From NCBI RefSeq assembly GCF_000027145.1, contig NC_013891.1, forward strand, positions 620,001 to 684,000: a stretch of DNA of 64,000 bases, read 5' to 3'. Source of the stretch: Listeria seeligeri serovar 1/2b str. SLCC3954. GTDB lineage: Bacteria > Bacillota > Bacilli > Lactobacillales > Listeriaceae. Under the pieces are notes generated by a model. It was not told where the DNA came from and did no database searches. It saw only the letters and a list, made by a program, of their open reading frames with translations. Below are positions 46,801-54,365 of this stretch, piece by piece. Position 1 is the first letter of the stretch. Every line of letters begins with the position of its first letter. Both the position numbers and the translations under genes were made by a program.

Positions 46801-47908
46801 TATTAACAGATATAGAGACAGTTTTTAATTTTGGCTGGTCTTCTAGACTTATATTTGTCATAGTTGGATTGCCATTTAAATGTAGACTAGCTAAGTTAGG
46901 GAACTCGGTTGCGTTTTCTGCGTCTAAAATAAAGCTATTCCATTGATTGTCTGCTACATCTAAGTCATTCAGTAGTGGAAGATCTTGTAATTTCATTTGA
47001 GCCATATCTGTTAACTTGTTGTCAGATAAATTTAATTTAGTTAATTTAGCTAGGTCTTCAATCGTCACATCATTAATTTGGGTGTCATTTAAAGTAACAC
47101 TAGAAATTTGAGGAAGCCCCGTTAGTTTAACTTTACTAAGATAGTCCGAGTAATTACTGAAATTAACAGAACCAGCATAAGGTGCACTAGTTAAAGCAGG
47201 CAAGTTAGAAAGTGTCAACTCTGCTAGTTGAGCGGCTTGGTCATTGTCAACCGATATGGAGATTGATGTTAATTTTGCTTGATCTTCAATGCTTAATTTT
47301 TTTATCGTTGGATTATTTAATACAGAAAGAGCAGTTAGATTAGGAATATTTTGTGCACTTGTGATGGATATTTCCTCAAGTAAATTAGCGGATACGTCAA
47401 GTGTAGTTAAGGCAGTGAGATTAGTAATTGGCGCAATACTTGTTAGGTTGTTTTTACTTAAATTAATAGACTTAAGCTTAGTCAATTGTTGGATTCCAGT
47501 TACATCCGTAATATTTTTAGAAGGAGCATTTAAACTAGTTAGCGAATCAAGTTGTGCTTGAGTGACTGTTTGAGAGGTGTCATTACTGCCGGTTATTTCT
47601 AAGGCAATAACTTCTGCGAAAGCTTCATCTGGAAATATATCCAGGTAGGTATCGTCTGCCTCAACTGCCACTTCCTTAGCTTTAGTACTACCGCTATTAG
47701 AATCAGAGCGCTCTACATTTAGTCTGTCAGTTTCCGTCGTTTCTTTACTTATAGGTTGTGAGGCAGACACATCAGATGTTTCTTCTGAACTATGATTGAC
47801 AGCATTTTTTTTCATGGCATTGGCTGTAGCCTGCACATTTGCTGGAATAGGAATAATCGCAGTGAAAATGAGACAAGCTATCACGACAGACGAATAGAAT
47901 TTTTTCAA
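43823..47908 (-). CDS. Large LRR and Ig-like repeat LPXTG surface protein (internalin-like)
   Basis: This 1361-residue wall-anchored protein has a signal peptide (1-28), a Ser/Thr-rich linker, an internalin-type cap (YLDIFPDEAFAEVIALEI), then LRRs. The LRR region contains three nearly identical 148-residue blocks plus part of a fourth. After an Ig-like inter-repeat region come five Ig-like repeats of about 80 residues, a Ser/Asn/Gly linker and a sorting signal (LPRTGD, membrane helix, KRKKIRRQ). The start is TTG with AGGAG 9 nt upstream. Sortase A would anchor it. Such proteins usually mediate adhesion; the ligand is unknown. Repeat number probably varies between strains. Confidence 0.92.
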   Translation of the reverse strand: MKKFYSSVVIACLIFTAIIPIPANVQATANAMKKNAVNHSSEETSDVSASQPISKETTETDRLNVERSDSNSGSTKAKEVAVEADDTYLDIFPDEAFAEVIALEITGSNDTSQTVTQAQLDSLTSLNAPSKNITDVTGIQQLTKLKSINLSKNNLTSIAPITNLTALTTLDVSANLLEEISITSAQNIPNLTALSVLNNPTIKKLSIEDQAKLTSISISVDNDQAAQLAELTLSNLPALTSAPYAGSVNFSNYSDYLSKVKLTGLPQISSVTLNDTQINDVTIEDLAKLTKLNLSDNKLTDMAQMKLQDLPLLNDLDVADNQWNSFILDAENATEFPNLASLHLNGNPTMTNISLEDQPKLKTVSISVNTGQTAQLAELTLSNLPALTSAPYAGFVNFSNYSDYLSKVKLTGLPQISSVTLNDTQINDVTIEDLAKLTKLNLSDNKLTDMAQMKLQNLPLLNDLDVIDNQWNSFILDAENAVEFPNLASLHLNDNPTMTKISLEDQPKLKLLSIDVSGGQTTQLEELTLSNLPALTNAPYAGSVNFSNYSDYLSKVKLTGLPQISSVTLNDTQINDVTIEDLAKLTKLNLSDNKLTDMAQMKLQNLPLLNDLDVIDNQWNSFILDAENAAEFPNLASLHLNDNPTMTKISLEDQPKLKLLSIDVSGGQTTQLEELTLSNLPALTNAPYAGSVNFSNYSDYLSKAKITGLPQISNVNLSNNQLTNVLVENMDNLKTLTLYNNKLTELDQLSDLPVLNSLDVSNNSIGVLPTSLETEAPVLQSLTGTNQTISLPNKIVSDRLSVENKISNDGVISPPTAISNSGVYENGNVIWEYNNIKDLTSVSYNFSEPVNYPAVSGTFSGKVTQPFKISLPPVITADESITYPKFSTITEAAFLIDVHATTNDGSPVTSDFLTAVDFSTAGNYTVTLNSVNEDGVTADPVTVIVHVEKAPAPIITADSEISYMKNSTVSSSEFLSDIHATTNDGSPVTSDFLTAVDFSTAGNYTVTLNSVNEDGVTADPVTVIVHVEKAPAPIITADSEISYMKNSTVSSSKFLSDIHATTNDGSPVTSDFFTVVDLSTPGDYTVTLQAINEDGVPAVPVSVTVHVEQTPAPIITADTSITYPLFSEVTEAEFLSAIHAKTSDGSPITSDFTTVVDFSTAGDYTVTLNSINADGITADPVTVIVHVKKATAKPIITADKEITYPINSVISQEKFYADIHATTNDGSSITSDFLTVVDFNTPGDYTVTLQAINKDGLAANPVKVIVHITPSKPTPPVPPDNNGNSSNSSNSSNSNNGNGSGNSNINNSDNTDNKKSAQQTNIILPRTGDTNNHLIFIGFNLLLLAFCVLSSTRKRKKIRRQ
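44280..45280. repeat. Tandem repeats of about 240 bp encoding Ig-like domains
   Basis: Five related units of about 240 bp encode 80-residue Ig-like repeats. Two neighbouring units are almost identical at the DNA level: the block starting TAACTGTGCT occurs at 44761 and again at 45001, exactly 240 bp apart. Confidence 0.85.
45811..47290. repeat. Near-identical 444-bp tandem repeats in the LRR region
   Basis: The string AGTCCGAGTA occurs at 45811, 46255, 46699 and 47143, spaced exactly 444 bp (148 codons). The first two blocks differ at very few positions; the third is more diverged, and the fourth is partial and merges into the unique N-terminal part. Confidence 0.92.
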
Positions 47909-47986
47909 AAGTAATAACTCCTATCATGATAAATTTTTATATGAAAATTAATGTAGTCTCAGAATTTTGGTTCTATATAGTATTAC

Positions 47987-48090
47987 TTTCCCGAAAACAA
48001 CCAAAACAAACGGGTTTGTAAGATATCAGTTAATTAGTTCCAATGATTAATCCTGACGACAATTTTTAAACTTTGAATTTTATTATAGCA
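47987..48090 (-). promoter_or_regulatory. Candidate promoters of the LRR gene
   Basis: Two candidates are seen on the - strand. One resembles a sigma-B promoter: GTTT (48011-48008), 15 nt, then GGGAAA (47992-47987). The other is an extended -10 (TG-C-TATAAT, 48090-48082) with a weak -35. Both lie within 180 nt of the start codon. The remaining 47909-48275 sequence shows only the downstream terminator of the next gene. Confidence 0.4.
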
Positions 48091-48238
48091 GAGTATCAAT
48101 AGGCAGAAGTCTATATAAAGTACTGAAAGAGCAGGGTTTGTTCATATGTTTGTCAAACTACCCTTATATTTATCAAAATGGGTAATCATATTACACAAAT
48201 TATCATTAAAAAGGCTAAATTAGGTAGCTCCAAACTAC

Positions 48239-48268
48239 AAAAAAAGCTCGCAACCAAAAGATTGCGAG
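48239..48268 (-). terminator. Terminator of the FusB-like gene
   Basis: On the - strand, AAAGCTCGCAA, an 8-nt loop and TTGCGAGCTTT with a following T run form a strong hairpin just after the stop at 48276. Confidence 0.88.
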
Positions 48269-48275
48269 CTTTGCC

Positions 48276-48923
48276 TTATTTTCGTTTCCGAACAACCGCA
48301 ATAAATTCATCTAAAGTTTCCCGAGCTTTTATTTGCTCATTACATACATCGCTATCATAACAAATATAATTTCCATTTGTCGTATAGATTCCATCGCCCG
48401 AAGATTTTGTTTTTGCCATGAAAAGCGAGACTTTCGAGTGGGAATGACAAATAGAGCAGACGCCTTTTTGGATATCAGCAGAAATAGTTCCTTCTACACC
48501 AACTAAGTTTCCGTCGTCATAAGTAATGATATATTTCCGTTGTTGAGCAATATCATTCCAACCATAAAACGTGTAATCGCGCAAATTGAGTTTTGACCAA
48601 GCAGGGATTTTTAATTTCTTCGTTTTTGCAAATACCTTTTTAAGTTTCGCGTCACTAGGTGATACAAAAGGAATAACAAATGCTTTCAATTCTTCGAGAA
48701 ATGGCTCAGCTTCTTTCGTAGTAGTAATCGCATGCATTTGGATAAATAAATCCTGATGTGCTTCTAATTCAGCTTGCGAAAAAATTTGATTGATTTTCTC
48801 CTCCGTTAATGACTTCAAAGCCTTAAGCGTCGAAGTATCATTTGCGGATCGGTATGCGCGGGAAATATTGTTTAATTGGTTTTTAATAAAATTATATTGG
48901 TAAGGTTCTATAAACTCTTTCAT
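48276..48923 (-). CDS. FusB/FBP-type elongation factor G-binding protein
   Basis: This 215-residue protein is of the FusB/FBP family, which binds elongation factor G and can rescue it from fusidic acid (family knowledge). There is an N-terminal helical domain (1-80) and a C-terminal domain with a four-cysteine zinc site: C156 and C159 (GVCSICH) and C188 and C194 (YICYDSDVC). Older annotations of such genes as fibronectin-binding are misleading. The start ATG has AAAGGAG upstream, and the gene is preceded by a 150-nt leader that encodes a small peptide, as described separately. It is read divergently from the pyruvate oxidase gene. Confidence 0.88.
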   Translation of the reverse strand: MKEFIEPYQYNFIKNQLNNISRAYRSANDTSTLKALKSLTEEKINQIFSQAELEAHQDLFIQMHAITTTKEAEPFLEELKAFVIPFVSPSDAKLKKVFAKTKKLKIPAWSKLNLRDYTFYGWNDIAQQRKYIITYDDGNLVGVEGTISADIQKGVCSICHSHSKVSLFMAKTKSSGDGIYTTNGNYICYDSDVCNEQIKARETLDEFIAVVRKRK

Positions 48924-48931
48924 TAGTAAAT

Positions 48932-49000
48932 CTCCTTTAATAGTTTAATTTTGGTTAAACTAGCTTCGGATTGAAGAGTTTATGTTTTTCACTCTTACTT
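48932..49000 (-). promoter_or_regulatory. Leader hairpins before the FusB-like gene
   Basis: On the - strand, three pairings are visible: CTCTGTACTTTCTA with TAGAAAGTAAGAG (overlapping the end of the leader peptide), AAGAGT with ACTCTT (sharing bases with the first, so exclusive) inside GGATTG/CAATCC, and TAGTTTAA with TTAAACTA directly before the ribosome site. This is the layout of a translation attenuator. Confidence 0.65.
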
Positions 49001-49001
49001 T

Positions 49002-49058
49002 CTAGGCAATCCAAAAGCCATTGTTAGAAAGTACAGAGCAGTGCAATTTTAAATGCAT
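49002..49058 (-). CDS. 18-residue leader peptide upstream of the FusB-like gene
   Basis: A short open frame encodes MHLKLHCSVLSNNGFWIA. It is preceded by an almost perfect ribosome site (AAGGTGGTGATC, 49076-49065) with 6 nt to the ATG, and lies at the very 5' end of a transcript from a strong promoter. It ends 79 nt before the FusB-like start. Its last codons overlap a strong hairpin. The arrangement matches leader peptides that sense ribosome-targeting drugs by stalling (erm, fusB and similar). No protein function of its own is expected. Confidence 0.75.
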   Translation of the reverse strand: MHLKLHCSVLSNNGFWIA

Positions 49059-49082
49059 CTGTTTGATCACCACCTTGCCTTC

Positions 49083-49111
49083 ATTATAAGCACTTCCGAA
49101 TTCTTCGTCAA
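49083..49111 (-). promoter_or_regulatory. Strong sigma-A promoter of leader peptide and FusB-like gene
   Basis: On the - strand, TTGACG (49111-49106), 17 nt and TATAAT (49088-49083). Transcription would begin only a few bases before the leader peptide's ribosome site. Confidence 0.88.
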
Positions 49112-49193
49112 TGCTAGGTCATGAATATTCTTCACAAAATAGGGTAAACGAAAACTATTACACAAAAAAAGTCCTATGGGAGGAGAAATAGCA

Positions 49194-50924
49194 ATGTCAA
49201 AAGTAAAAGCAAGTGAAACACTCGTACAAACATTAAAAAATTGGGGGATCGATCACGTATACGGTTTACCAGGAGATTCGATTGATACGGTGGTGGATGC
49301 ATTAAGAAAAGATCAAGAAGAAATCGAGTTTATCCATGTACGCCACGAGGAAGTAGCAACTTTAGCCGCAGCCGCTTATTCCAAACTAACAGGGAAAATT
49401 GGTGTCGCCTTATCCATCGGTGGTCCTGGTGCAATTCACATGTTAAATGGTATGTATGATGCCAAAATGGACCATGTACCAATGCTCGTTCTTGCTGGTC
49501 AAGTAACGACAGATATGCTAAATACAGGTTTTTTCCAAGAAGTGAATTTGCCAGCGATTTTTGAAGATGTAGCGGTTTATAATAAACAAATTGATAATCC
49601 AGAAACACTCGCCGAGATAGTAGACGAGGCAATTCGGACCGCCTATAAAGAAAAAGGTGTTGCCGTTCTTACAATTCCAAACGATATTCCCGCACAAGAA
49701 ATTAAAGCAAGCTTAGAATCAAGACCAGTGAAATTTGAGCAAGAAAATCCAAAATTGCCAGAAACAAATATTCAAGAAGCCGTGAAATTAATCGACAAAG
49801 CGAAAAAACCAGTTATTTTAGCCGGACTAGGAACAAAACATGCTGGAGGAGAACTACTTGCCTTCGCGGAAAAAGCCAAAATCCCAATTATTCACTCCTT
49901 ACCTGCGAAAACAATCATTCCTGATGACCACCCAAACGCACTCGGCAATCTCGGGAAAATTGGAACTAAACCAGCCTATGAAGCGATGCAAGAAACCGAT
50001 TTGCTATTAATGTTCGGAAATGATTACCCATACACCAATTACTTACCGAAAAAAGCAGATTGTATCCAAATTGATATTGATCCAGCTAAAATCAGCAAAC
50101 GCTATCCTGCGACAGTTGGACTAGTTGGTGATGCCGCAGAAATTCTCACAAGTTTAACTACCAAAATCACTCCAGTAGAAGAACGCAAATTCCTCCAAGC
50201 CTGCCAAGAAAACATGCAAGAATGGTGGAAATGGCTAGAAGAAGATACAAGTAAAACAACTGATCCAATCGCGCCAGAAGTTGTGATGGCAAACATTCAG
50301 AAAATCGCCGAAAAAGACGCTATTTTCTCCATTGATGTCGGGACAGCTACTGTTTGGAGTACACGTTATTTACATTTAACCCCACAAAATGATTTCCTTG
50401 TTTCCGCTTGGCTAGGCACAATGGGTTGCGGTTTACCTGGAGCAATCGCTGCGAAAAAAGCTTTCCCAGACCGCCAAGCTATTGCCATCGTAGGGGACGG
50501 AGGTTTTTCGATGGTAATGCAAGACTTCGTAACCGCAGTCGGACAAAAAATGCCAATGATTGTCGTAGTTTTAAATAACCAAGAGCTTTCTTTCATTAAA
50601 TACGAACAACAATCAGCCGGAGAATTAAATTATGCAATTGACTTACCAGATATCAATTACGCAAAATTTGCAGAAAGCTGTGGCGGCATCGGTTTCCGAG
50701 TAGAAAAAATGGCCGACCTAGAAAATGCTTTTGAAAGCGCAAAACTCGCAACTAAACCAGTAATCATAGATGTTTCCGTAGACAGTTCAGCCGCACCACT
50801 ACCAGGAAAAATTATCATGGACGAAGCACTTGGCTACACAAAATTTGAAATCGGATCAATTATAGAAGATCACCGTTTTGCTAAAATGCCACCACTAAAA
50901 ACAATTTTACGTAGATTTTTATAA
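49194..50924 (+). CDS. Thiamine-diphosphate-dependent pyruvate oxidase (PoxB/YdaP type)
   Basis: This 576-residue enzyme of the pyruvate oxidase/acetolactate synthase family decarboxylates pyruvate. It has an N-terminal PYR domain with the catalytic Glu region FIHVRHEEVA, a middle FAD/Rossmann-like domain, and the C-terminal ThDP-binding motif GDGGFSMVMQDF ending in NN. YdaP-type enzymes feed electrons to quinone or oxygen and make acetate or acetyl phosphate. I prefer the ATG at 49194 (GGGAGGAG upstream) over ATG 49176. It is divergent from the FusB-like gene and no clear promoter is visible. Confidence 0.9.
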   Translation: MSKVKASETLVQTLKNWGIDHVYGLPGDSIDTVVDALRKDQEEIEFIHVRHEEVATLAAAAYSKLTGKIGVALSIGGPGAIHMLNGMYDAKMDHVPMLVLAGQVTTDMLNTGFFQEVNLPAIFEDVAVYNKQIDNPETLAEIVDEAIRTAYKEKGVAVLTIPNDIPAQEIKASLESRPVKFEQENPKLPETNIQEAVKLIDKAKKPVILAGLGTKHAGGELLAFAEKAKIPIIHSLPAKTIIPDDHPNALGNLGKIGTKPAYEAMQETDLLLMFGNDYPYTNYLPKKADCIQIDIDPAKISKRYPATVGLVGDAAEILTSLTTKITPVEERKFLQACQENMQEWWKWLEEDTSKTTDPIAPEVVMANIQKIAEKDAIFSIDVGTATVWSTRYLHLTPQNDFLVSAWLGTMGCGLPGAIAAKKAFPDRQAIAIVGDGGFSMVMQDFVTAVGQKMPMIVVVLNNQELSFIKYEQQSAGELNYAIDLPDINYAKFAESCGGIGFRVEKMADLENAFESAKLATKPVIIDVSVDSSAAPLPGKIIMDEALGYTKFEIGSIIEDHRFAKMPPLKTILRRFL

Positions 50925-50988
50925 AAAATTAATAAAAAAATAACTTTATCACCCATTTCAAGCCGATATCCTCTAACTTCCATTTATA

Positions 50989-51041
50989 TTTTTTATTAAA
51001 ACTAATTATTTTACAATAAAATATGGAGTTTTTTTAAAAAA
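50989..51041 (+). promoter_or_regulatory. Three MogR-type boxes upstream of the chemoreceptor gene
   Basis: TTTT-N5-AAAA motifs occur at 50989-51001, 51009-51021 and 51029-51041 (T7A6, same core as at flaA). A -10-like GATAAT follows at 51047-51052, spaced from the last box almost as in flaA. This marks the chemoreceptor gene as part of the MogR regulon, although it lies 12 kb from the flagellar locus. Confidence 0.82.
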
Positions 51042-51085
51042 TATGAGATAATAAAGTGGAATTAGAGAATAGGAGTGTGGAATGG

Positions 51086-52885
51086 GTGAATTTAATTAAA
51101 AATCGTAAATTAAAAACAAAATTAAGCATCAATATTGTTATAACTACCATTATGTTAATTGGACTTGGGGCGACTAGCTTTCTTGGGTTTCGTCATGTAG
51201 CAGACCTTTCAGATAATATGGTCGATAATAACGTGGCGCCGATGAGAGAAATTGCAACAATCCAAACAAATATGGCACAAATCAATATCGACATCCTGAC
51301 CATGTTCGATACAATCAACGGCAAAGCAACACTGATCAAAGATATTGATTCACTTTATGCGGCAAACGACGAAGCGCTCCATGCGTTCAAAAAAGCCAAT
51401 TTAACAGCAGAAGATAAAAAACAGTTAGCTTACTTTGAAGAAAAACTAGCTGATATGAAATCCGCCGCATCTTCTGTCATTAGCGATACATCAAGCGCTT
51501 TAGACGATGCAGAACTATTAGGTGCACAAAACCGCTATTACCAAAATGTCAAAACAAAATTTGATGACGCAACAAAACAATTAAACGTTTTAAATGATAT
51601 GAATTATGAAGAAGTAGAAAAATCTTCCCAAGCTATTTCCGACTTCGGAGTGAAAATTAGCTTGATTTTCACAGCCGTGATTGTCGCAATGTTAATTTCC
51701 TTATTTATTTTCAACGCTTATATCACAAAAGTAATTTTAAAAGGAATTCGTCACTTACAAACAGCTGTACATAAAGTTTCGAGTGGAGACCTATCTTACC
51801 GAAGCACATACAATGGTAGAGATGAGTTAGGGGATATTACCAACGACCTTAACGAAATGAGCGAAAACCTGCGTTTAATGATAGAAGACGTGAAAAAAGC
51901 TTCCACTGATGTAAAATCTTCTAGCGATAACGTAATTATCAGTTCGGAAATTATTTCTGCTATGACAACAGAAATGGATATTGAAATGAAAATGATGGGC
52001 GAACAAATCCAAACGCAAATCGGTAGTATGAAAGAAAGTACCGAAGCAATGGATCAAATGACTGGCGGGGTTCAAAACGTGGCCGAGTATGCCTTGAAGG
52101 TTTCCGATTTAACGAAAGACTCTGCTGAAAAAACCAATGATGGAATTGCTGTTATCAATAATTTAGTATCACAAATGGATCGTATTAGTGGTGTAATGCG
52201 CTCAAGTACCGACGTCGTTTCCCAGTTAGTAAATCGGGTTGGCGAAGTGGAAAAAGCATTAGACACAGTTACGAATATCGCAGACCAAACGAATTTACTA
52301 GCACTAAATGCAGCCATCGAATCTGCACGTGCAGGTGAACATGGTCGAGGATTTGCTGTTGTAGCGGAAGAAGTTCGTAAATTAGCCGAACAATCACGCC
52401 TTGCTGTTGTTGATATTAATACAGTGCTGAAAAAAATTCAAACTGAATCGAAAACAACAATCGAAGTCATGAATAATGGACTTTCTGAATCCGAAGCAGG
52501 ACAAAAAATTATTTCTGAAACAGAAGAGACATTCTCAGACCTTTTAAACCGAGTAAACGATATTTCCTTACAAATGCAAAATGTATCCCAAGAAACCGAA
52601 GAAATGGCTGCTGGAATTGAAGAAGTAAATACATCTATTAGCGATGTAACCGAAATTTCCAACCAAATCGGTGAAAAATCAACCGCTGCACTTGAATTTG
52701 CAGAAGTAAACAAAATGAAAGTAGACGAGTTAGTTGTAATCTCTGAAGAAATGCAAAAAATATCAGGTTCATTAGAAGGGTATGTAGCAAACTTTAACAC
52801 AGAAGTAAGCGAAGAAGAAATCGAAGTGGCAAAAGAAACCGAGCCAAAAGATAGCGGAGAGCCAGTCCTAGCTGAGAACGTCTAG
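51086..52885 (+). CDS. Methyl-accepting chemotaxis protein
   Basis: This 599-residue chemoreceptor has an N-terminal membrane helix (about 12-32), an extracellular four-helix-bundle sensor (about 35-185), a second membrane helix (about 190-212), a HAMP domain, and a signalling domain with the hairpin tip [37 protein letters not shown] chose GTG 51086, 10 nt after AGGAG; a GTG at 51056 would lie before the predicted transcription start. The only receptor gene in the window, it is under MogR boxes and followed 12 nt later by a C39-like gene. Confidence 0.95.
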   Translation: MNLIKNRKLKTKLSINIVITTIMLIGLGATSFLGFRHVADLSDNMVDNNVAPMREIATIQTNMAQINIDILTMFDTINGKATLIKDIDSLYAANDEALHAFKKANLTAEDKKQLAYFEEKLADMKSAASSVISDTSSALDDAELLGAQNRYYQNVKTKFDDATKQLNVLNDMNYEEVEKSSQAISDFGVKISLIFTAVIVAMLISLFIFNAYITKVILKGIRHLQTAVHKVSSGDLSYRSTYNGRDELGDITNDLNEMSENLRLMIEDVKKASTDVKSSSDNVIISSEIISAMTTEMDIEMKMMGEQIQTQIGSMKESTEAMDQMTGGVQNVAEYALKVSDLTKDSAEKTNDGIAVINNLVSQMDRISGVMRSSTDVVSQLVNRVGEVEKALDTVTNIADQTNLLALNAAIESARAGEHGRGFAVVAEEVRKLAEQSRLAVVDINTVLKKIQTESKTTIEVMNNGLSESEAGQKIISETEETFSDLLNRVNDISLQMQNVSQETEEMAAGIEEVNTSISDVTEISNQIGEKSTAALEFAEVNKMKVDELVVISEEMQKISGSLEGYVANFNTEVSEEEIEVAKETEPKDSGEPVLAENV

Positions 52886-52897
52886 GAAATAGGTAAT

Positions 52898-53629
52898 ATG
52901 CGAATTTGGATAAAATCGCTACTTGTAATTACAGCATGTATTTTTAGCTTCACCCTTCTAAATACAAAATACAACTTTTATTCGCCTAGCGTGAAACTCG
53001 AAAGCGCCAAAGTAGTTTATAAAATTGATCAAGCACCTTTCGACGTTCGACTTGATGTACCACTTCTTAACCAAATGGACGCACCAGCACTTTTCAACGG
53101 ATGTGAAGTCACAAGTTTGGCCATGCTGTTGCAATTTTCTGGTAAAAATGTAACTAAAAATCAACTCGCCCATGAACTGCCAACAACTCCAATTGAGCAA
53201 AACAGCCAATACGGAAATCCGGATAAAGCTTTTGTCGGAAGCATTAGTGGCGCGAATAGCCCAGGCCTTGGCGTGAATCATGCACCAATCGCCAAGCTAG
53301 CAACGAAATACATTGATAAAGCCCATGTTCATGATATTACCGGAAGCGAACTGAAAGATATAATTACTGTTCTTAGCACGGGTGCTCCTGTCTGGATTAT
53401 CACAACAACAGATTATCAAGCACCAAAAAATTGGCAAACCGTCACAACGAAAGAGGGCAAAAAGAAAATTACTTATTCCATGCACAGTGTCGTCATTACC
53501 GGCTACGACAAAGAAAATTTCTACATCAACGACCCATACGGACATAAAAACCGTGCCGTGAAAAAAAGCATACTGGAAGAAGGCTGGACTGCAATGGGTA
53601 AGCAAGCTATTTATCTAAGTCACCCATAA
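52898..53629 (+). CDS. Secreted C39-like peptidase family protein
   Basis: This 243-residue protein has an N-terminal signal or anchor helix (4-22) and a C39-like cysteine peptidase domain. The likely Cys69 is in NGCEVTSLAMLLQF, the His in MHSVVITGYD and the Asp in INDPYG, so the catalytic set is complete. Its substrate is unknown. Being 12 nt after the chemoreceptor gene, it is probably co-transcribed and so also under MogR control. There is no clear terminator after it. Confidence 0.85.
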   Translation: MRIWIKSLLVITACIFSFTLLNTKYNFYSPSVKLESAKVVYKIDQAPFDVRLDVPLLNQMDAPALFNGCEVTSLAMLLQFSGKNVTKNQLAHELPTTPIEQNSQYGNPDKAFVGSISGANSPGLGVNHAPIAKLATKYIDKAHVHDITGSELKDIITVLSTGAPVWIITTTDYQAPKNWQTVTTKEGKKKITYSMHSVVITGYDKENFYINDPYGHKNRAVKKSILEEGWTAMGKQAIYLSHP

Positions 53630-53902
53630 AAAAAGACAGGAACATAAGTCTAGAATAATAGAAACCAGAAACGAAAATCGCGCAAATAGATTTTTGTTAG
53701 AACTTAATTTTTTGCGGTTTTGACCATGGAAACAATATTAATTGAAAAAATATTATGAGAAAGTCACTTAACCTATTAATAAGGCGAAACGTTGGGGGCA
53801 ATACTTGAAGACTATTTTAGTTAATAGAATTATTGAGCAAAATATAGAAATAATCTCGACTAAAAGGTTGTTATTTTCATGTCCTATCGGGATAAAGATA
53901 TA
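53630..53902. other. Gene-poor stretch after the C39-like gene
   Basis: This stretch is AT-rich with no convincing gene. Two tiny frames (from 53805 and 53879) have poor or no ribosome sites. I see no promoter or repeat of note. Confidence 0.5.
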
Positions 53903-53954
53903 AAAAAAGGATTTGAGAATTTCCCTAGAAAAGAAATTCTCAAATCCTTTTTTC
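53903..53954. terminator. Long bidirectional terminator
   Basis: A perfect 20-bp stem (AAAAAGGATTTGAGAATTTC with GAAATTCTCAAATCCTTTTT) with a 9-nt loop has A and T runs at the two ends. It can stop the + strand C39-like transcript and the - strand mini-LPXTG transcript. Confidence 0.9.
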
Positions 53955-53985
53955 TATTTACTAATATTCATACCCAAGCCGCTTT

Positions 53986-54198
53986 TTAAATCTTTTTCTT
54001 AAGAAATAACACAATGGCTACTAAAACAAGAAAAACACCAACAACTATCGGCCAAATTGAAATTTTATCGCCTGTAGTTGGAAGAAGCGTGGCGCTAGCT
54101 GTATTCTGAACTGCTCGCACTGCCTCAAATTGGAAATAAGCATACCCAAGAGAAATAATCACGATAATACTAGAAATCATTTTTTTTGAAAAAACCAT
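53986..54198 (-). CDS. Mini-LPXTG protein (70 residues)
   Basis: The 70-residue product is little more than a signal peptide (MVFSKKMISSIIVIISLGYA ... AVRA) and a sorting signal (LPTTGD, membrane helix, KKKI). After processing, about a dozen residues (VQNTASATLLPT) would be left on the wall. It has its own ribosome site (AAGGAG, 8 nt), a strong promoter and a terminator, so it looks like a real expressed unit rather than debris. It may also be an internal-deletion remnant of a larger surface protein. Function unknown. Confidence 0.7.
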   Translation of the reverse strand: MVFSKKMISSIIVIISLGYAYFQFEAVRAVQNTASATLLPTTGDKISIWPIVVGVFLVLVAIVLFLKKKI

Positions 54199-54228
54199 TC
54201 CGCACACTCCTTTTTGAATCTTAACTAT

Positions 54229-54257
54229 ATTATTAGTCATTTGGTATTTTTTGTCAA
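54229..54257 (-). promoter_or_regulatory. Promoter of the mini-LPXTG gene
   Basis: On the - strand, TTGACA (54257-54252), 17 nt and AATAAT (54234-54229), about 31 nt before the start codon. It is divergent from the glmS promoter 40 bp away. Confidence 0.8.
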
Positions 54258-54296
54258 TGTATAGACCAATTTCGGTTAAATGGCTTTGTATAATGC

Positions 54297-54325
54297 TTGA
54301 CCTAGTATACATATTGTTGTAAAAT
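54297..54325 (+). promoter_or_regulatory. Promoter of glmS
   Basis: TTGACC (54297-54302), 17 nt and TAAAAT (54320-54325) lie upstream of the ribozyme. Confidence 0.8.
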
Positions 54326-54365
54326 GAATTTGTTTCCTTGAAAACGAATAAGGAGGATAGTATAA

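Noticed and set aside
45811-47290. Regular repeats considered as a CRISPR-like array
   Set aside because: The 444-bp period is in frame with a coding LRR region and there are no short repeats with unique spacers.
49081-49193. GGGTAA near 49160 as a sigma-B promoter of the pyruvate oxidase gene
   Set aside because: No GTTT-type -35 at the right distance upstream.
53805-53986. Two tiny frames of 32 and 36 codons after the C39-like gene
   Set aside because: Weak or no ribosome site, one runs through the terminator stem, and no family resemblance.
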